From Phragmitibacter sp965284365 (GTDB lineage Bacteria; Verrucomicrobiota; Verrucomicrobiia; Verrucomicrobiales; Verrucomicrobiaceae): 64,000 nucleotides of DNA. A program made the translations under genes and the position numbers. This document shows positions 52,602-61,778 of the stretch, piece after piece; positions within the stretch are counted from its first letter, which is position 1, and every line of letters begins with the position of its first letter. The stretch spans positions 1,736,001 to 1,800,000 of the forward strand of contig OZ260079.1 in NCBI GenBank assembly GCA_965284365.1, in the 5' to 3' direction. A model generated the notes under the pieces. The model did not search any database, was not told the DNA's origin, and saw only the letters and a list, made by a program, of their open reading frames with translations.

Positions 52602-54146
52602 ATGAATACACCTACCACCCTGAAGCGGCGCGACGTGCTGCGCAGCACGCTCTACGCCGGCACCGCCCTGGCGCTGCCTGCCTGGTCCCGAGCCGCTGGC
52701 TCCAATGGCGACATCCGCATCGCTGTCATTGGCTTCAATGGCCGCGGCTCCGGCCACATCGGTGATCTCCTGAAGATCGAAGGTGTCCGTCTGGTCGCCC
52801 TTTGCGATGTGGATTCCGACGTTCTCGAAAAGAAGGTCGAGATGCTCAAAAAGAAGAACATCGAGGTGAAGTCCTACACGGACTACCGCAAGCTGATGGA
52901 GGACAAGGATATCGACGCTGTCACCATCGCGACGCCGAACCACACCCACACCCTCATCGCGCTGGCCGGTCTCGCCGCAGGCAAGCATGTGTTCGTGGAA
53001 AAGCCTGTCTGTCAGAACATCCACGAAGGCGCCGCGCTCATGGAAGCCGGCCGCAAAGTGGAAGGCAAACTGATCCTTCAGCACGGCATGCAGCGCCGCT
53101 CCGACCTCGGTTGGGCCGCCGCCATGGAGTTCGTGAAGTCCGGGCAGATCGGGAAACTGGTGCTCTCCCGTGGCACGAACTACAAGCCTCGTAAGAGCAT
53201 CGATAAGATCAGCGCTCCTGTGGAAGCCCCTTCCGATGGCATCCTGAAGGCAGGCGCTCTCAAGGACATCAAAGGCACGGTCAACTATGACCTGTGGGCC
53301 GGTCCTCGCGCCATGGCTCCGATCCAGCGCTCCCGCTTTCACTATGACTGGCACTGGCAATGGGCTTACGGCAATGGCGACATCGGCAACCAGGGGCCTC
53401 ACCAGCTCGACGTGGCTCGTTGGGCGCTGGGCAATCCGGAAAAGCTTCCGATGCGCGTGATCAGCTTCGGCAATCGCTGGGGTTATCAAGATGACGGCCA
53501 GACCGCCAACAACCAGATGGCGCTTTACGATTGGGGTCCAGGTACCGTGCCTCTCCTTTTCGACAACCGTGGTCTTCCGAAAGAAAACATGGATTGGGGT
53601 GCAGGCGGCAAGGACGGTCGTTCGCCAGTGTATTATCCTTCCGGTCAGGGCAAAGGTGGCTCCACCGTCATTGGCAATGTCATCCATTGCGAAGGCGGTT
53701 ATGTGGCCGAGTCCAAGGCTTATGACGCCGATGGTGCCATGATCCAGAAGTTCGATGAATTCCGTGATGGCCCAAGCCACATGCCGAACTTTATTGCCTC
53801 CATCAAAGCCGGCAAACTGGTGAACCCGAACCTGCATATCAGCCACGGTTTCCACGCCGCCTGTCTCGCCCACTTGGCGAACATCAGCTATCGCGTCGGC
53901 AAGAAGGCTTCTCCAGAAGAAATCAAGGAGCGCCTCACCGGCAACAAGTTTGCCCTTGAGACCTTTGAGAACTTCGCGGCCAACATTGCTGCCAACAAGA
54001 TCGACATCGGCACCGATCAAGCGATTCTCGGCCCATGGCTCTCCTTCAATCCCGACACGCTCAAGTTTGAAGGCGACTTCGCCGAAGAGGCGAACAAGCT
54101 GGATCAGGAAGAATACCGCAAGGGCTTCGAACTGGCCACCGTGTAA
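52602..54146 (+). CDS. Tat-exported Gfo/Idh/MocA-family oxidoreductase
   Basis: 514 aa. N-terminal twin-arginine signal (LKRRDVLRSTLYAGTALALP), then the Rossmann motif RIAVIGFNGRGSGHIGDLLK, DAVTIATPNHTHTLIALAGL, EKPVCQNIHEGAALMEAGRK and QGPHQLDVARWALGNPEKLP. Larger than the paralogue at 16012 because of a longer C-terminal region (YRVGKKASPEEIKERLTG, then an end segment about NPDTLKFEGDFAEEANKL). Probably periplasmic with bound NAD(P). Co-directional with the PmoA-family gene 89 bp upstream. A (CGAAC)4 repeat replaces an evident Shine-Dalgarno sequence. Confidence 0.92.
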   Translation: MNTPTTLKRRDVLRSTLYAGTALALPAWSRAAGSNGDIRIAVIGFNGRGSGHIGDLLKIEGVRLVALCDVDSDVLEKKVEMLKKKNIEVKSYTDYRKLMEDKDIDAVTIATPNHTHTLIALAGLAAGKHVFVEKPVCQNIHEGAALMEAGRKVEGKLILQHGMQRRSDLGWAAAMEFVKSGQIGKLVLSRGTNYKPRKSIDKISAPVEAPSDGILKAGALKDIKGTVNYDLWAGPRAMAPIQRSRFHYDWHWQWAYGNGDIGNQGPHQLDVARWALGNPEKLPMRVISFGNRWGYQDDGQTANNQMALYDWGPGTVPLLFDNRGLPKENMDWGAGGKDGRSPVYYPSGQGKGGSTVIGNVIHCEGGYVAESKAYDADGAMIQKFDEFRDGPSHMPNFIASIKAGKLVNPNLHISHGFHAACLAHLANISYRVGKKASPEEIKERLTGNKFALETFENFAANIAANKIDIGTDQAILGPWLSFNPDTLKFEGDFAEEANKLDQEEYRKGFELATV

Positions 54147-54203
54147 GTGTTTCCGTCTGGCGGGGTAATCCCGCCTGACAAGTCTCTACATTACTTGGCA
54201 AAG

Positions 54204-54235
54204 CACCCCGGAGAAATCCGGGGTGTTTTGTTTTT
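54204..54235 (+). terminator. Rho-independent terminator
   Basis: CACCCCGGA-GAAA-TCCGGGGTG: 9-bp stem with a GAAA tetraloop, followed by TTTTGTTTTT. Located 58 bp after the Gfo/Idh/MocA stop; a further hairpin GGCGGG-GTAAT-CCCGCC precedes it. The clearest terminator in the window. Confidence 0.93.
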
Positions 54236-54256
54236 AGGACAGATGAGCGTCAACGT

Positions 54257-54640
54257 TCACACCATCGAATGCAACCCAATGGTATTGCCTTCAGAATCGG
54301 TGAGGATGGTGATGAAACCGTAGTCGCCAATCGCGAACTTGGGTTTGATGATGTGGCCACCGGCCTTGGCGGCGCGGGCTTCTTCTTCGGCGCAGTCTGC
54401 ACAGGAGAAATAGATCAGAGTGCCGCCTGCCCCGGCGGAGCAGCCTTCCATTTTCGCCAGTGAACCGCAGCTACCGGGCTTGTCCTGATCCATGGGGAAG
54501 GCCCACATCTCAATGTCCGGAGCGGGGGTTGGCAGATGCTCAAGTTTTACATTCAAAGTGGCTTCGTAGAAAGCCTTGGCGCGGTCCATGTCATCGACAT
54601 AGATCTCGAACCATCCGACGGGGTTGCGTTCTTGATTCAT
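54257..54640 (-). CDS. VOC-family (glyoxalase-like) protein
   Basis: 127 aa, single vicinal-oxygen-chelate domain: VGWFEIYVDDMDRAKAFYEA, then LKLEHLP-type beta strand, GTLIYFSCADCAEEEARAAK, AGGHIIKPKFAIGDYGFITI and LTDSEGNTIGLHSM. Similar to the PhnB/YdfO-like stand-alone VOC group. One unusual feature is the pair of cysteines in FSCADC. Cytoplasmic; substrate unknown. Single gene facing the terminator. Confidence 0.87.
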   Translation of the reverse strand: MNQERNPVGWFEIYVDDMDRAKAFYEATLNVKLEHLPTPAPDIEMWAFPMDQDKPGSCGSLAKMEGCSAGAGGTLIYFSCADCAEEEARAAKAGGHIIKPKFAIGDYGFITILTDSEGNTIGLHSMV

Positions 54641-54768
54641 AAGTTGGAGCTGGCGAATTGGGACGATAAATGGAAGCTAAGCTGACCTGGCTGCAACCAT
54701 GTGACGAATGACGAGCTCCTCACGGGACAATTATTTCACATGCGAAGACCGCCGGGCATTTGGGCCTG

Positions 54769-55566
54769 TCAGATCGGCCGCACCTGCTCCGCACTTGTCA
54801 GAACGACCTTCTCGCCGCTCGGCAGGCGGAGAATCAGGTTTCCTTCTTCATTCAAGTCCTCCGCGCGGCCGGTCACGGAGTGGTCGTCCATGCGAGCGGT
54901 GACTTCCCGGCCTAACAGCCAACTGCGTTTACGGACTTCCTCGATGACACTGGCATAGCCGTGCGCCCAATGGTCACACCAGCGGTTGAGTTCGCGAAAA
55001 AGGGCGATGGCCAGTTTTTCTCGGTCCAAAGGTTGGCCATGATTGCCGCCGCGAGCTGCCAGGGAGGTGGCGACCGCTTTGGCGGGCAGATGCCAATGGG
55101 TGCTGTTCATGTTCAAACCCATGCCCAATACCATGAAAGTGTCCTCCGCCTGGGTGAAGGTTTCCGCCAGAATGCCGGCTGTCTTTTTCCCTTCCAGATA
55201 GACGTCATTCGGCCATTTGATCATCGGTTGGAGTTCGGTACATTTTTCAATGGCGCAGGCAATGGAAAGCGCGGCGATGGTGGTGAGCCGGGGCCAAATG
55301 GGCAGAGGTGTCTCCGGGCGCAACAACACCGAACAAAGCAGATCTTCCCGTGGATTCGCGGCCCACTTGTTGAGGCGCCTGCCGCGTCCTGCGGTCTGGT
55401 ATTCCGCAAACACAACCACGCCATGTGGATACCCGGCATGCCCCAGTCCCTTTACAAAATCATTCGTGGAGGTCAGTTCCTCGTGTACCTGCACGTCATG
55501 GCCCAGGGATTGCCCGGCGAGCGCTGCCGAAATGTGGCGAGGGTTCAGTGGTGCGTGGACTGACAT
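54769..55566 (-). CDS. birA: Biotin-[acetyl-CoA-carboxylase] ligase
   Basis: 265 aa from the ATG at 55566 (MSVHAPLNPRHISAALAGQS). Catalytic features: ELTSTNDFVKGLGHAGYPHG, biotin/ATP loop EYQTAGRGRRLNKWAANP, MIKWPNDVYLEGKKTAGILA, MVLGMGLNMN, and a C-terminal SH3-like piece (GREVTARMDDHSVTGRAEDL). There is no N-terminal DNA-binding HTH, so this is a pure ligase without repressor function. It biotinylates AccB (42066). Confidence 0.94.
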   Translation of the reverse strand: MSVHAPLNPRHISAALAGQSLGHDVQVHEELTSTNDFVKGLGHAGYPHGVVVFAEYQTAGRGRRLNKWAANPREDLLCSVLLRPETPLPIWPRLTTIAALSIACAIEKCTELQPMIKWPNDVYLEGKKTAGILAETFTQAEDTFMVLGMGLNMNSTHWHLPAKAVATSLAARGGNHGQPLDREKLAIALFRELNRWCDHWAHGYASVIEEVRKRSWLLGREVTARMDDHSVTGRAEDLNEEGNLILRLPSGEKVVLTSAEQVRPI

Positions 55567-55653
55567 GCGTGGTCTACCATAGCCCAAGTTCTGTCGGAAC
55601 AAGCATGATCACACTTGCACTTGTGCGGAGTTCTGGAATGCTCACGCTCAACG

Positions 55654-56367
55654 ATGTCCGTCCAAATTCTCATTGTTGACGACGAACGTACCCACCAGAA
55701 ATTACTTGGGACGGTCATCCTTTTCGTTGGCGGAACTTCCATCTTTGCGAAGGACGGAGTGGAAGCCCTTTCCATCCTGGAAACGACGCCGGTCGATATT
55801 ATTCTCACCGATCTGGAAATGCCCGAACTCCGGGGTGAAGTACTGGCGGATCGCATTCTGCATCGCAACGATGGGAATGGGGAAAGGCCGCGCATTGTGG
55901 TGGTATCCGGAGACGCGACGCCTGAGATCGAAGCGATCTGCCGCGCCACGGGGATTGACGGATTTATCCGCAAACCTTACTCGCCGAACCGGCTGCGGGA
56001 ATCGCTCGGACAGGTGATCGGCCAAGGGCATTGCTGGCCGGACGGCGCGCCTTCGCGACGGCTCCTGCACCTGGAGCATCTGGAGAAATCCGTCTCGCAT
56101 GGGCGGGCGGCATTCGAGCTGGCGGCTTGCCTCGCGTTGGAAGACTTGCGGGAATATGTCGACTCGCGCGATGCTTTGCATCCTTCACGCGTCAAATTGG
56201 CTTCGTTCGCGCAGCGTCATGGCTTTGTTGGGTTGTATGCTATGCTGGAGCAGGAAGAAAACGCCGAAGAGGAATGGGACGAGGCGGTAGCTGATTTCGA
56301 ACAAGCTTTGCTCGCGGCGCAGGCTTGGCTGCCCATTCAGGAAGCTTCCTTACGCATGTCCGCGTGA
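55654..56367 (+). CDS. Response regulator receiver protein with helical C-terminus
   Basis: 237 aa from the ATG at 55654 (MSVQILIVDDERTHQKLLGT). Receiver domain complete: DD pair, phosphoacceptor Asp in VDIILTDLEMPELRGEVLAD, Ser/Thr site VVVSGDATPE, and Lys in GFIRKPYSPNRLRE. Residues ~130-237 are alpha-helical, with ACLALEDLREYVDSRDALHP and AMLEQEENAEEEWDEAVADF; they may be an HPt-like or protein-interaction region, but no HPt His motif can be named. No DNA-binding or enzymatic output. Divergent from birA by 87 bp; orphan regulator. Confidence 0.85.
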   Translation: MSVQILIVDDERTHQKLLGTVILFVGGTSIFAKDGVEALSILETTPVDIILTDLEMPELRGEVLADRILHRNDGNGERPRIVVVSGDATPEIEAICRATGIDGFIRKPYSPNRLRESLGQVIGQGHCWPDGAPSRRLLHLEHLEKSVSHGRAAFELAACLALEDLREYVDSRDALHPSRVKLASFAQRHGFVGLYAMLEQEENAEEEWDEAVADFEQALLAAQAWLPIQEASLRMSA

Positions 56368-56383
56368 AGAGATGTCTCGAGCT

Positions 56384-57913
56384 TCATCGCGGTTTCTGGA
56401 AATGGGCTGAGATAGCCTTCACCAAGCCCGGAATGGAATGATCTTTTGCTTCGAGATCTACCCGCAGGCCGAGCTTCTTCAGCGTCTTTGAAGTCACCGG
56501 GCCAATACTGGCGATCAGGGTGGTTTCCGGCAAAGGCACCTTCAGGTTCATGAAGTGCTCCACCGTGGAACTGCTGGTGAACGTGATGACATCAGCCCCT
56601 TCCTCACGGAAGCGCTGGATGGCGTCATTGTTGTCGTCCTCCGGAACCGTGCGGTAAGCAATCGCTTCGTCCACGATGGCGCCCAGAGCGGTGAGTTCGT
56701 TGGCGATGACTTCACGGGCTTGTTCAGCCTTCACCCAGAGAATCGTGGTGTTTTCCACGCTTTGATCCTTAAAGGCTGCAATGAGGCTTTCGGCTACAAA
56801 CTTCTCGGGCAGGAGATCCACGGCCAGATGATGGGCTTTGATTCTCTCCGCAGTGCCAGGCCCGATTGCCGCGATCTTTACGGGGCCGATGCTACGCGCA
56901 TCGCTGTAGATCTTGTAGAACATCTCGAAGAAGCGATCCACACCGTTGGGGCTGGTGAAGACGATCCATTCGTAGGAGTGCGAATCCATCACAAGCTGGC
57001 CGAACGCTTTCAGATCCTTTGGAGGCTCAATCCGGATGGTGGGAATTTCCAACACGTCCGCACCCAAGGAGGTGAGTTCCTTGGTCAGGCCGCCAGCTTG
57101 CTGGCGGGTGCGAGTGACGGCGATGCGTTTTCCAAACAAGGGCTTGGATTCAAACCAGTTCAGTTCTTCACGCTCCAGCACAACGGAGCCAATCACACAA
57201 ACGGCCGGAGCCTTGAAGCCGGTGTCGGCAATTACCTGGGCGATGTTGCTCAAAGTCCCTTCGATGGTTTGCTGGCGACCGGTGGAGGCCCAGCGGACGA
57301 GGGCAACGGGTGTGGAGGGTTTGGCGCCGTGCTCAACAAGTTTGCCTGCGATGTCAGCGATACGCTCGACCCCCATGAGCACGACTTTGGTGCCGTCAGC
57401 TTGCGCAATTTTCGCGTAGTCGAGGCTGCTTTCAGCTTTTGTAGGATCTTCGTGACCCGTGAAAATGGTAAGCTGGGAGCAGTGGTCCCGATGCGTCACC
57501 GGAATGCCGGCATAGATAGGACCAGCAATGGCGGAAGTGATCCCCGGGACGATCTCAAACTTCACGCCCGCTTTCGACAGCTCACGTGCTTCCTCCGCGC
57601 CTCTGCCGAAGAGCACAGGGTCACCGCCTTTCAGCCGGGTGACCACTTTCCCCTCCTTCGCTTTCTGGACGATCAACTCATTGATCTTGTCCTGCGTCAG
57701 GGTGTGGTCCTTGGCCTTCTTGCCCACATAGATTTTTTCGGCCTCGGGCTTCGCGTAGCGCAGGAACGATGTGTTGCTCAGGTAGTCGTAAACAACAACG
57801 TCGGCGAGTTCGATGCACTCCTTGCCGCGCAGGGTCAGCAGGCCGGGATCACCCGGGCCAGCGCCGACGAGGTAGCAAATGCCTTGAGATTTGGAAAGGG
57901 AGGAGGCGGCCAT
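56384..57913 (-). CDS. cobA/hemD: Fused uroporphyrinogen-III C-methyltransferase / uroporphyrinogen-III synthase
   Basis: 509 aa. Residues ~10-255 are SUMT: CYLVGAGPGDPGLLTLRGKE, VVTRLKGGDPVLFGRGAEEA, PGITSAIAGPIYAGIPVTHR, TKVVLMGVERI and APAVCVIGSVV. Residues ~265-505 are HemD: GKRIAVTRTRQQAGGLTKEL, WIVFTSPNGVDRFFEMFYKI, AIGPGTAERIKAH and VITFTSSSTVEHFMNL. The fusion closes the tetrapyrrole ring and methylates it to precorrin-2, at the branch between heme and siroheme/cobalamin. Third gene of the hemA-hemC-cobA/hemD set, 92 bp after hemC. Confidence 0.95.
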   Translation of the reverse strand: MAASSLSKSQGICYLVGAGPGDPGLLTLRGKECIELADVVVYDYLSNTSFLRYAKPEAEKIYVGKKAKDHTLTQDKINELIVQKAKEGKVVTRLKGGDPVLFGRGAEEARELSKAGVKFEIVPGITSAIAGPIYAGIPVTHRDHCSQLTIFTGHEDPTKAESSLDYAKIAQADGTKVVLMGVERIADIAGKLVEHGAKPSTPVALVRWASTGRQQTIEGTLSNIAQVIADTGFKAPAVCVIGSVVLEREELNWFESKPLFGKRIAVTRTRQQAGGLTKELTSLGADVLEIPTIRIEPPKDLKAFGQLVMDSHSYEWIVFTSPNGVDRFFEMFYKIYSDARSIGPVKIAAIGPGTAERIKAHHLAVDLLPEKFVAESLIAAFKDQSVENTTILWVKAEQAREVIANELTALGAIVDEAIAYRTVPEDDNNDAIQRFREEGADVITFTSSSTVEHFMNLKVPLPETTLIASIGPVTSKTLKKLGLRVDLEAKDHSIPGLVKAISAHFQKPR

Positions 57914-58005
57914 GGAAATGAGTGCGGAAAAGGGAGGCGAGTTTCAAACAGGAAGACGCCTCCCGCAAGTCGCGAGGGTTTCGTGAGGAAAAGAGGATAC
58001 GTCGC

Positions 58006-58965
58006 TCAGCCCTTCTGCCGCAAAGCAATGACCAGGTTTGCTAGCTTGGAGGCTAGAGCCTTCGGTTCCTTGATCCAACCTTCCGCCCCGAGTTCTATGG
58101 GTACGGCCTCGGGTTTGGCTTCGTCAAAGACTCGAACCCGCATGTGCAGCGAGGTCCCCGTGATGGTGGTTTGCGCGCCCACGGGTGTCTGGCAGCCCGC
58201 CTCCAGGATGTGCAGGAACTCCCTCTCCGCCTGGGTGCGGATGTAGGTGTCCCGGTCATTGATGGCATTGAGGCGATCCAGCGTCACGGTATCGGCCACT
58301 CGGGCTTCAATACCCACAGCGCCTTGACCTGCGGCGGGGAGGAAATAGTCTGGCTCAAGAATCCAGGCGGGGAGGGTTTTGCCATCGATATGGATCAGGT
58401 CGCCTTCCAGGAGGCCGAGACGGAGCAGACCCGCTTTGGCGAGGAGAATGCCGTCGAGCTCGGAAGGTGCGATTAGCTTGCGAACACGGGTGGGGACATT
58501 CCCGCGGATTTCCACGCAAGAGACATCAGGGCGCATCCATAAAAGCTGGCGGATGCGGCGCACACTGCTGGTACCAATCTTCGCGCCGGAAGGAAGTGTC
58601 TGGATGGTCCAGCCTTCCCGGGTAATCAGAACATCTTCGATGGGGGCACGGGGCAGGACGGCAGCGATGCCGAACTGCGGATCCAGGACCGTGGGCACAT
58701 CTTTCAGGCTGTGCACGGCGATATCGATGGCACCGGACTCGAGAGCGATTTCGAGTTCCTTGGTGAAGATGCCTTTGTCCAGCCGGTCGCCGGTGGTGAA
58801 TTCGCTAAAGCGAAGATCAGGGCGTTTGTCGCCTGTCGTGGCAATGACGACCCGCTCCACCTGAAGGTCAGGATGCGCGGCGCGCAGGGCTTTTTCTACC
58901 ATGTCTGCCTGGCAGAGGGCGAGTTCGCTGCCGCGTGTTCCAAGTCGAAGAATATTTTGGCTCAA
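58006..58965 (-). CDS. hemC: Hydroxymethylbilane synthase (porphobilinogen deaminase)
   Basis: 319 aa. N-terminal LRLGTRGSELALCQADMVEK, GIFTKELEIALESGAIDIAV, HSLKDVPTV, TSSVRRIRQLLWMRPDVSCV, RGNVPTRVRKL and the dipyrromethane cofactor Cys in FLHILEAGCQTPVGAQ. Polymerises four porphobilinogens. Lies 39 bp after hemA on the same strand. Confidence 0.97.
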   Translation of the reverse strand: MSQNILRLGTRGSELALCQADMVEKALRAAHPDLQVERVVIATTGDKRPDLRFSEFTTGDRLDKGIFTKELEIALESGAIDIAVHSLKDVPTVLDPQFGIAAVLPRAPIEDVLITREGWTIQTLPSGAKIGTSSVRRIRQLLWMRPDVSCVEIRGNVPTRVRKLIAPSELDGILLAKAGLLRLGLLEGDLIHIDGKTLPAWILEPDYFLPAAGQGAVGIEARVADTVTLDRLNAINDRDTYIRTQAEREFLHILEAGCQTPVGAQTTITGTSLHMRVRVFDEAKPEAVPIELGAEGWIKEPKALASKLANLVIALRQKG

Positions 58966-59004
58966 GATAAAAGGAAGTGGGGAGGGGAAAGGGAGGAGTG
59001 CGGC

Positions 59005-60129
59005 TCAGGGATGCGAATTGCGGGAGGCCAGAGGAAGCGCCGTGGCTTCGTTTTCACCGAGGGTGATGCTTTCCAGTGCCGTGGGAGGGATTGGATCGGT
59101 GGTGAGCTCCGAGGCCTCGTAGTAACCGAATTTGCGGAGTTGTTCCTCAATGATTTCCTCGCACTGGATGAGGGCGCGCTCCCGTTCGCGGCGGCCTTCT
59201 TCGGCGGCCACTTGGAGGGCATCCAGATCATAGAGATAAACTTCATCAAAGTCATCGACCCGAGGATCAACGTCACGAGGCACGGCGATATCGATCACAT
59301 AGAGAGGGCGGCCATGGCGCTTCCGCATCACGGGGCCCACGAGCTCTGGTTTGAGGACGAAATGCGGCGCGCTGGTGCTGCTGATGATGATGTCCACTTC
59401 CTGGACGGCGCGTTCCCATTCGTCGAAGCGCAAGGCTTCGCCACCCATCTCTTGCGCCAGAGCAATAGCGCGGTCGTGCGAACGATTGGAAACGATGATG
59501 CTGTGGGCTCCCCTGGAGAGCAGGCTTTGGGCGCAGGTCCGGCTCATCTCGCCCGCGCCGATGAGGAGGACTTTGCAGTCCTTCAAGCTGCCGAAGATCT
59601 TCTCCGCTACATCCACCGCCACGCTCCCCACCGAGGTGGTGCCGCGCTGGATGTTGGTTTCATTGCGCACCTGCTTCCCTACACGGAAAGCGCGCTGGAA
59701 GAGCTTGTTGAGGTGGCCGCCAGTGGCTCCTGCTTTGAGAGCCGAAGAGTAGGCGGATTTGACCTGCCCGAAAATCTCGGTTTCACCGAGCACCATGGAA
59801 TCGAGCCCTGATACTACGCGGAAGAGGTGGCGGGCAGCGTCGGTTTGGCTAAGGCGGTAGCAGGCCAACTCTTTGCGCTGGGTTGGAGTCAGGTCGAAAT
59901 GGCCCAAGAGGTAGTCATGCAGTTCGTGGAGACCTTTTTCCGGGTCGTCATGGCCGCAGACAGCGTACAGTTCCACGCGATTGCAGGTGGAGAGGACCAC
60001 CGTTTCGGAAAAGCCGTTGAGCGAAACAATCTGCCGCACTGCTTCTGCCTGGGCACTCTCGGCAAAAGCCACCCGCTCCCGCAGCTCAAGCGGGGTCGTG
60101 CGGTGGTTCAGACCGAGACAGAGAAACAT
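59005..60129 (-). CDS. hemA: Glutamyl-tRNA reductase
   Basis: 374 aa. Catalytic domain: CLGLNHRTTPLELRERVAFA and the nucleophilic Cys in VVLSTCNRVELYAVCG; RVVSGLDSMVLGETEIFGQV; NADPH domain KVLLIGAGEMSRTCAQSLLS, IIVSNRSHDRAIALA. Shorter at the C-terminus than the E. coli enzyme (374 against about 418 aa), so the dimerisation helix region is reduced. First committed step of C5-pathway tetrapyrrole synthesis. Leads the hem gene set. Confidence 0.95.
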   Translation of the reverse strand: MFLCLGLNHRTTPLELRERVAFAESAQAEAVRQIVSLNGFSETVVLSTCNRVELYAVCGHDDPEKGLHELHDYLLGHFDLTPTQRKELACYRLSQTDAARHLFRVVSGLDSMVLGETEIFGQVKSAYSSALKAGATGGHLNKLFQRAFRVGKQVRNETNIQRGTTSVGSVAVDVAEKIFGSLKDCKVLLIGAGEMSRTCAQSLLSRGAHSIIVSNRSHDRAIALAQEMGGEALRFDEWERAVQEVDIIISSTSAPHFVLKPELVGPVMRKRHGRPLYVIDIAVPRDVDPRVDDFDEVYLYDLDALQVAAEEGRRERERALIQCEEIIEEQLRKFGYYEASELTTDPIPPTALESITLGENEATALPLASRNSHP

Positions 60130-60301
60130 GTATGAATAGTTACGCGTGGAGACGGCCGTGCTCCAGAGGAGGAATATACGTAAAGACGGCTTAGCAACCT
60201 ACATTATACGTCTTGCCAGAGGGAATACGCAAGAACGGGACAAGGTCCGCGCGAAGGGTTTTCGTTTGAATAGGATGGCTTCCCGTGGCATCGAAAGGCT
60301 G

Positions 60302-60916
60302 ATGCTAACCCAAAAATTTCTCCCCCTGCTAGTCCTTGGTGTAACGGTATTGCTGAGTTCCTGCGCGGGCAGCGGAAGCAGCAAGAATCAAGGCAGTGAC
60401 TATCTGGCAGGTCTGGGAGGCGCGGTGCCCCAGTCTCCCCAGCAACTGGGCGTGGCGGGCCATGTGTCCTACTGGGACGATGATGGCACCAGCGGCCCAT
60501 CCTACATCGTAGTGGATTTGCGTCGTCAGGTGTCCGAATTTTACAGGGGTGGGCACGTCATTGGGGTGGCCGCCATTTCCTCCGGCACGGAACTGCGTGC
60601 TACCCCATCGGGCGACTACAAGATTCTTGAGAAGGACATCGACCATGTGTCCAGCAGCTATGGCCTCATCGAAGACGGCAGTGGCAAGGTGGTCAATGCG
60701 GACGCGACGCCGCGCACTCCCGTCCCTCCCGGCTGCAAGTATGTGCCCGCCCCCATGCACTATTTTATGCGCCTGACTTGGGATGGCGTGGGTATGCACG
60801 AGGGTTTCCTACCCGGATATCCTGCCAGCCATGGATGCATTCGCACGGACCGCAATATTGTGCCGAAGTTCTTTGAAAACGCCTACGTGGGGATGCCAGT
60901 GAAGGTGATCCGCTAA
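60302..60916 (+). CDS. L,D-transpeptidase (YkuD) lipoprotein
   Basis: 204 aa from the ATG at 60302, preceded by AAAGG at a suitable distance; another ATG at 60275 and a longer frame from 60146 are less likely. Lipoprotein signal MLTQKFLPLLVLGVTVLLSS with lipobox Cys21. YkuD domain: YIVVDLRRQVSEFYRGGHVI, ISSGTELRATPSGDYKILEK and the catalytic HEGFLPGYPASHGCIR with Ser176-His177-Gly178-Cys179. Forms 3-3 peptidoglycan cross-links or attaches proteins to the wall. Divergent from hemA by 172 bp. Confidence 0.92.
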   Translation: MLTQKFLPLLVLGVTVLLSSCAGSGSSKNQGSDYLAGLGGAVPQSPQQLGVAGHVSYWDDDGTSGPSYIVVDLRRQVSEFYRGGHVIGVAAISSGTELRATPSGDYKILEKDIDHVSSSYGLIEDGSGKVVNADATPRTPVPPGCKYVPAPMHYFMRLTWDGVGMHEGFLPGYPASHGCIRTDRNIVPKFFENAYVGMPVKVIR

Positions 60917-60938
60917 GCTGGCGGGACGGCATCCCGTT

Positions 60939-61283
60939 TCAGTCCAGCCCCAGTGCTTCCATTTCTCCTTCTCCCCAGCCGAAGTAATGGCCAAGTTCGT
61001 GGAGATAGGTGATTCGCACCTCCTTGCGGTACGTGCGTGAATCTCCGCCCGAGTAGTCCCACAGATTTCTCAGGTAGAGCGTGATACAGGGCAAATCCGC
61101 TGGTTCGCTGGGTGGCGGTTGCAAACGATCCAAGCCTTCGAAAAGGCCCAGGGTCTCGAAGTCTTCGCTGCCGGCGTCATAGCAAACGGCACATTCTTCC
61201 GCAGCGAGTCGGGTGTCCTCCGGCAGTTTGGCGAGAACGCGAGCAACCTCGTTTTCCGCGAGGCGATGGAGCATAGCGGCCAT
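60939..61283 (-). CDS. Zincin-like metallopeptidase-family protein
   Basis: 114 aa from the ATG at 61283 (MAAMLHRLAENEVARVLAKL), which begins 17 bp after the thioesterase stop; the longer frame would overlap the thioesterase gene. The extended active-site motif is complete: YLHELGHYFGWGEGEMEALG with His95, Glu96, His99 and a downstream Glu. ITLYLRNLWDY is also typical of the small 'metallopeptidase family protein' group (PF06262). No signal peptide; substrate unknown. Confidence 0.88.
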   Translation of the reverse strand: MAAMLHRLAENEVARVLAKLPEDTRLAAEECAVCYDAGSEDFETLGLFEGLDRLQPPPSEPADLPCITLYLRNLWDYSGGDSRTYRKEVRITYLHELGHYFGWGEGEMEALGLD

Positions 61284-61300
61284 GAACGACGTCGGAAGAG

Positions 61301-61723
61301 TTACATCGCCGGCGTTTCCGTGGTCCATTTGGCCCAGTCGGCGGGCAGACGCAGCGGTTTGCCCTGTGGCATCTGAACGAGGGCCAAGGCTTGTCGGCAA
61401 GTGATCAGGAGGGTGTCGTCGGCCGGGCGGCGCATTTCGAAGGAGCACCAGAATCGCACGCGCTCCACGCTGTCCAGTTTGCCGTGAATGACCAGTTCGT
61501 CCCCGAGGCGAGCCGGTTTGCGGTAGTCGATTTCCGTGCGGATCACGACCGGGAAAAGCTGCTTTTCCGCCATGTCCCGCAGACCCATGCCCATCTTCGC
61601 TGCCAGACGCGTGCGGCAGGTTTCGATCATGCGCAGGTAGGCGATGTTGTGCACGACACCTCCGCAGTCAGTGTCAAAAAACATGACTTCTTCGCGGGTC
61701 TCGATGGTGGGGAGTTCAGTCAT
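61301..61723 (-). CDS. YbgC/FadM-type acyl-CoA thioesterase
   Basis: 140 aa hot-dog fold: VMFFDTDCGGVVHNIAYLRM with catalytic Asp, FPVVIRTEIDYRKPARLGDE, VHGKLDSVERVRFWCSFEMR and LLITCRQALALVQMPQGKPL. The 4HBT family hydrolyses short- or medium-chain acyl-CoAs or 4-hydroxybenzoyl-CoA; in other phyla YbgC sits with tol-pal genes, which are absent here. Cotranscribed with the zincin gene. Divergent from the glycosyltransferase (55 bp between starts). Confidence 0.9.
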   Translation of the reverse strand: MTELPTIETREEVMFFDTDCGGVVHNIAYLRMIETCRTRLAAKMGMGLRDMAEKQLFPVVIRTEIDYRKPARLGDELVIHGKLDSVERVRFWCSFEMRRPADDTLLITCRQALALVQMPQGKPLRLPADWAKWTTETPAM

Positions 61724-61778
61724 AAGACAATTTCCAGTTTTACGCGTGCGGTTTCAAGCGCAAGGTCTGACCTCGCCG

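Noticed and set aside
56555..58246. 563-codon plus-strand frame
   Set aside because: Runs antisense through cobA/hemD and hemC, both certain.
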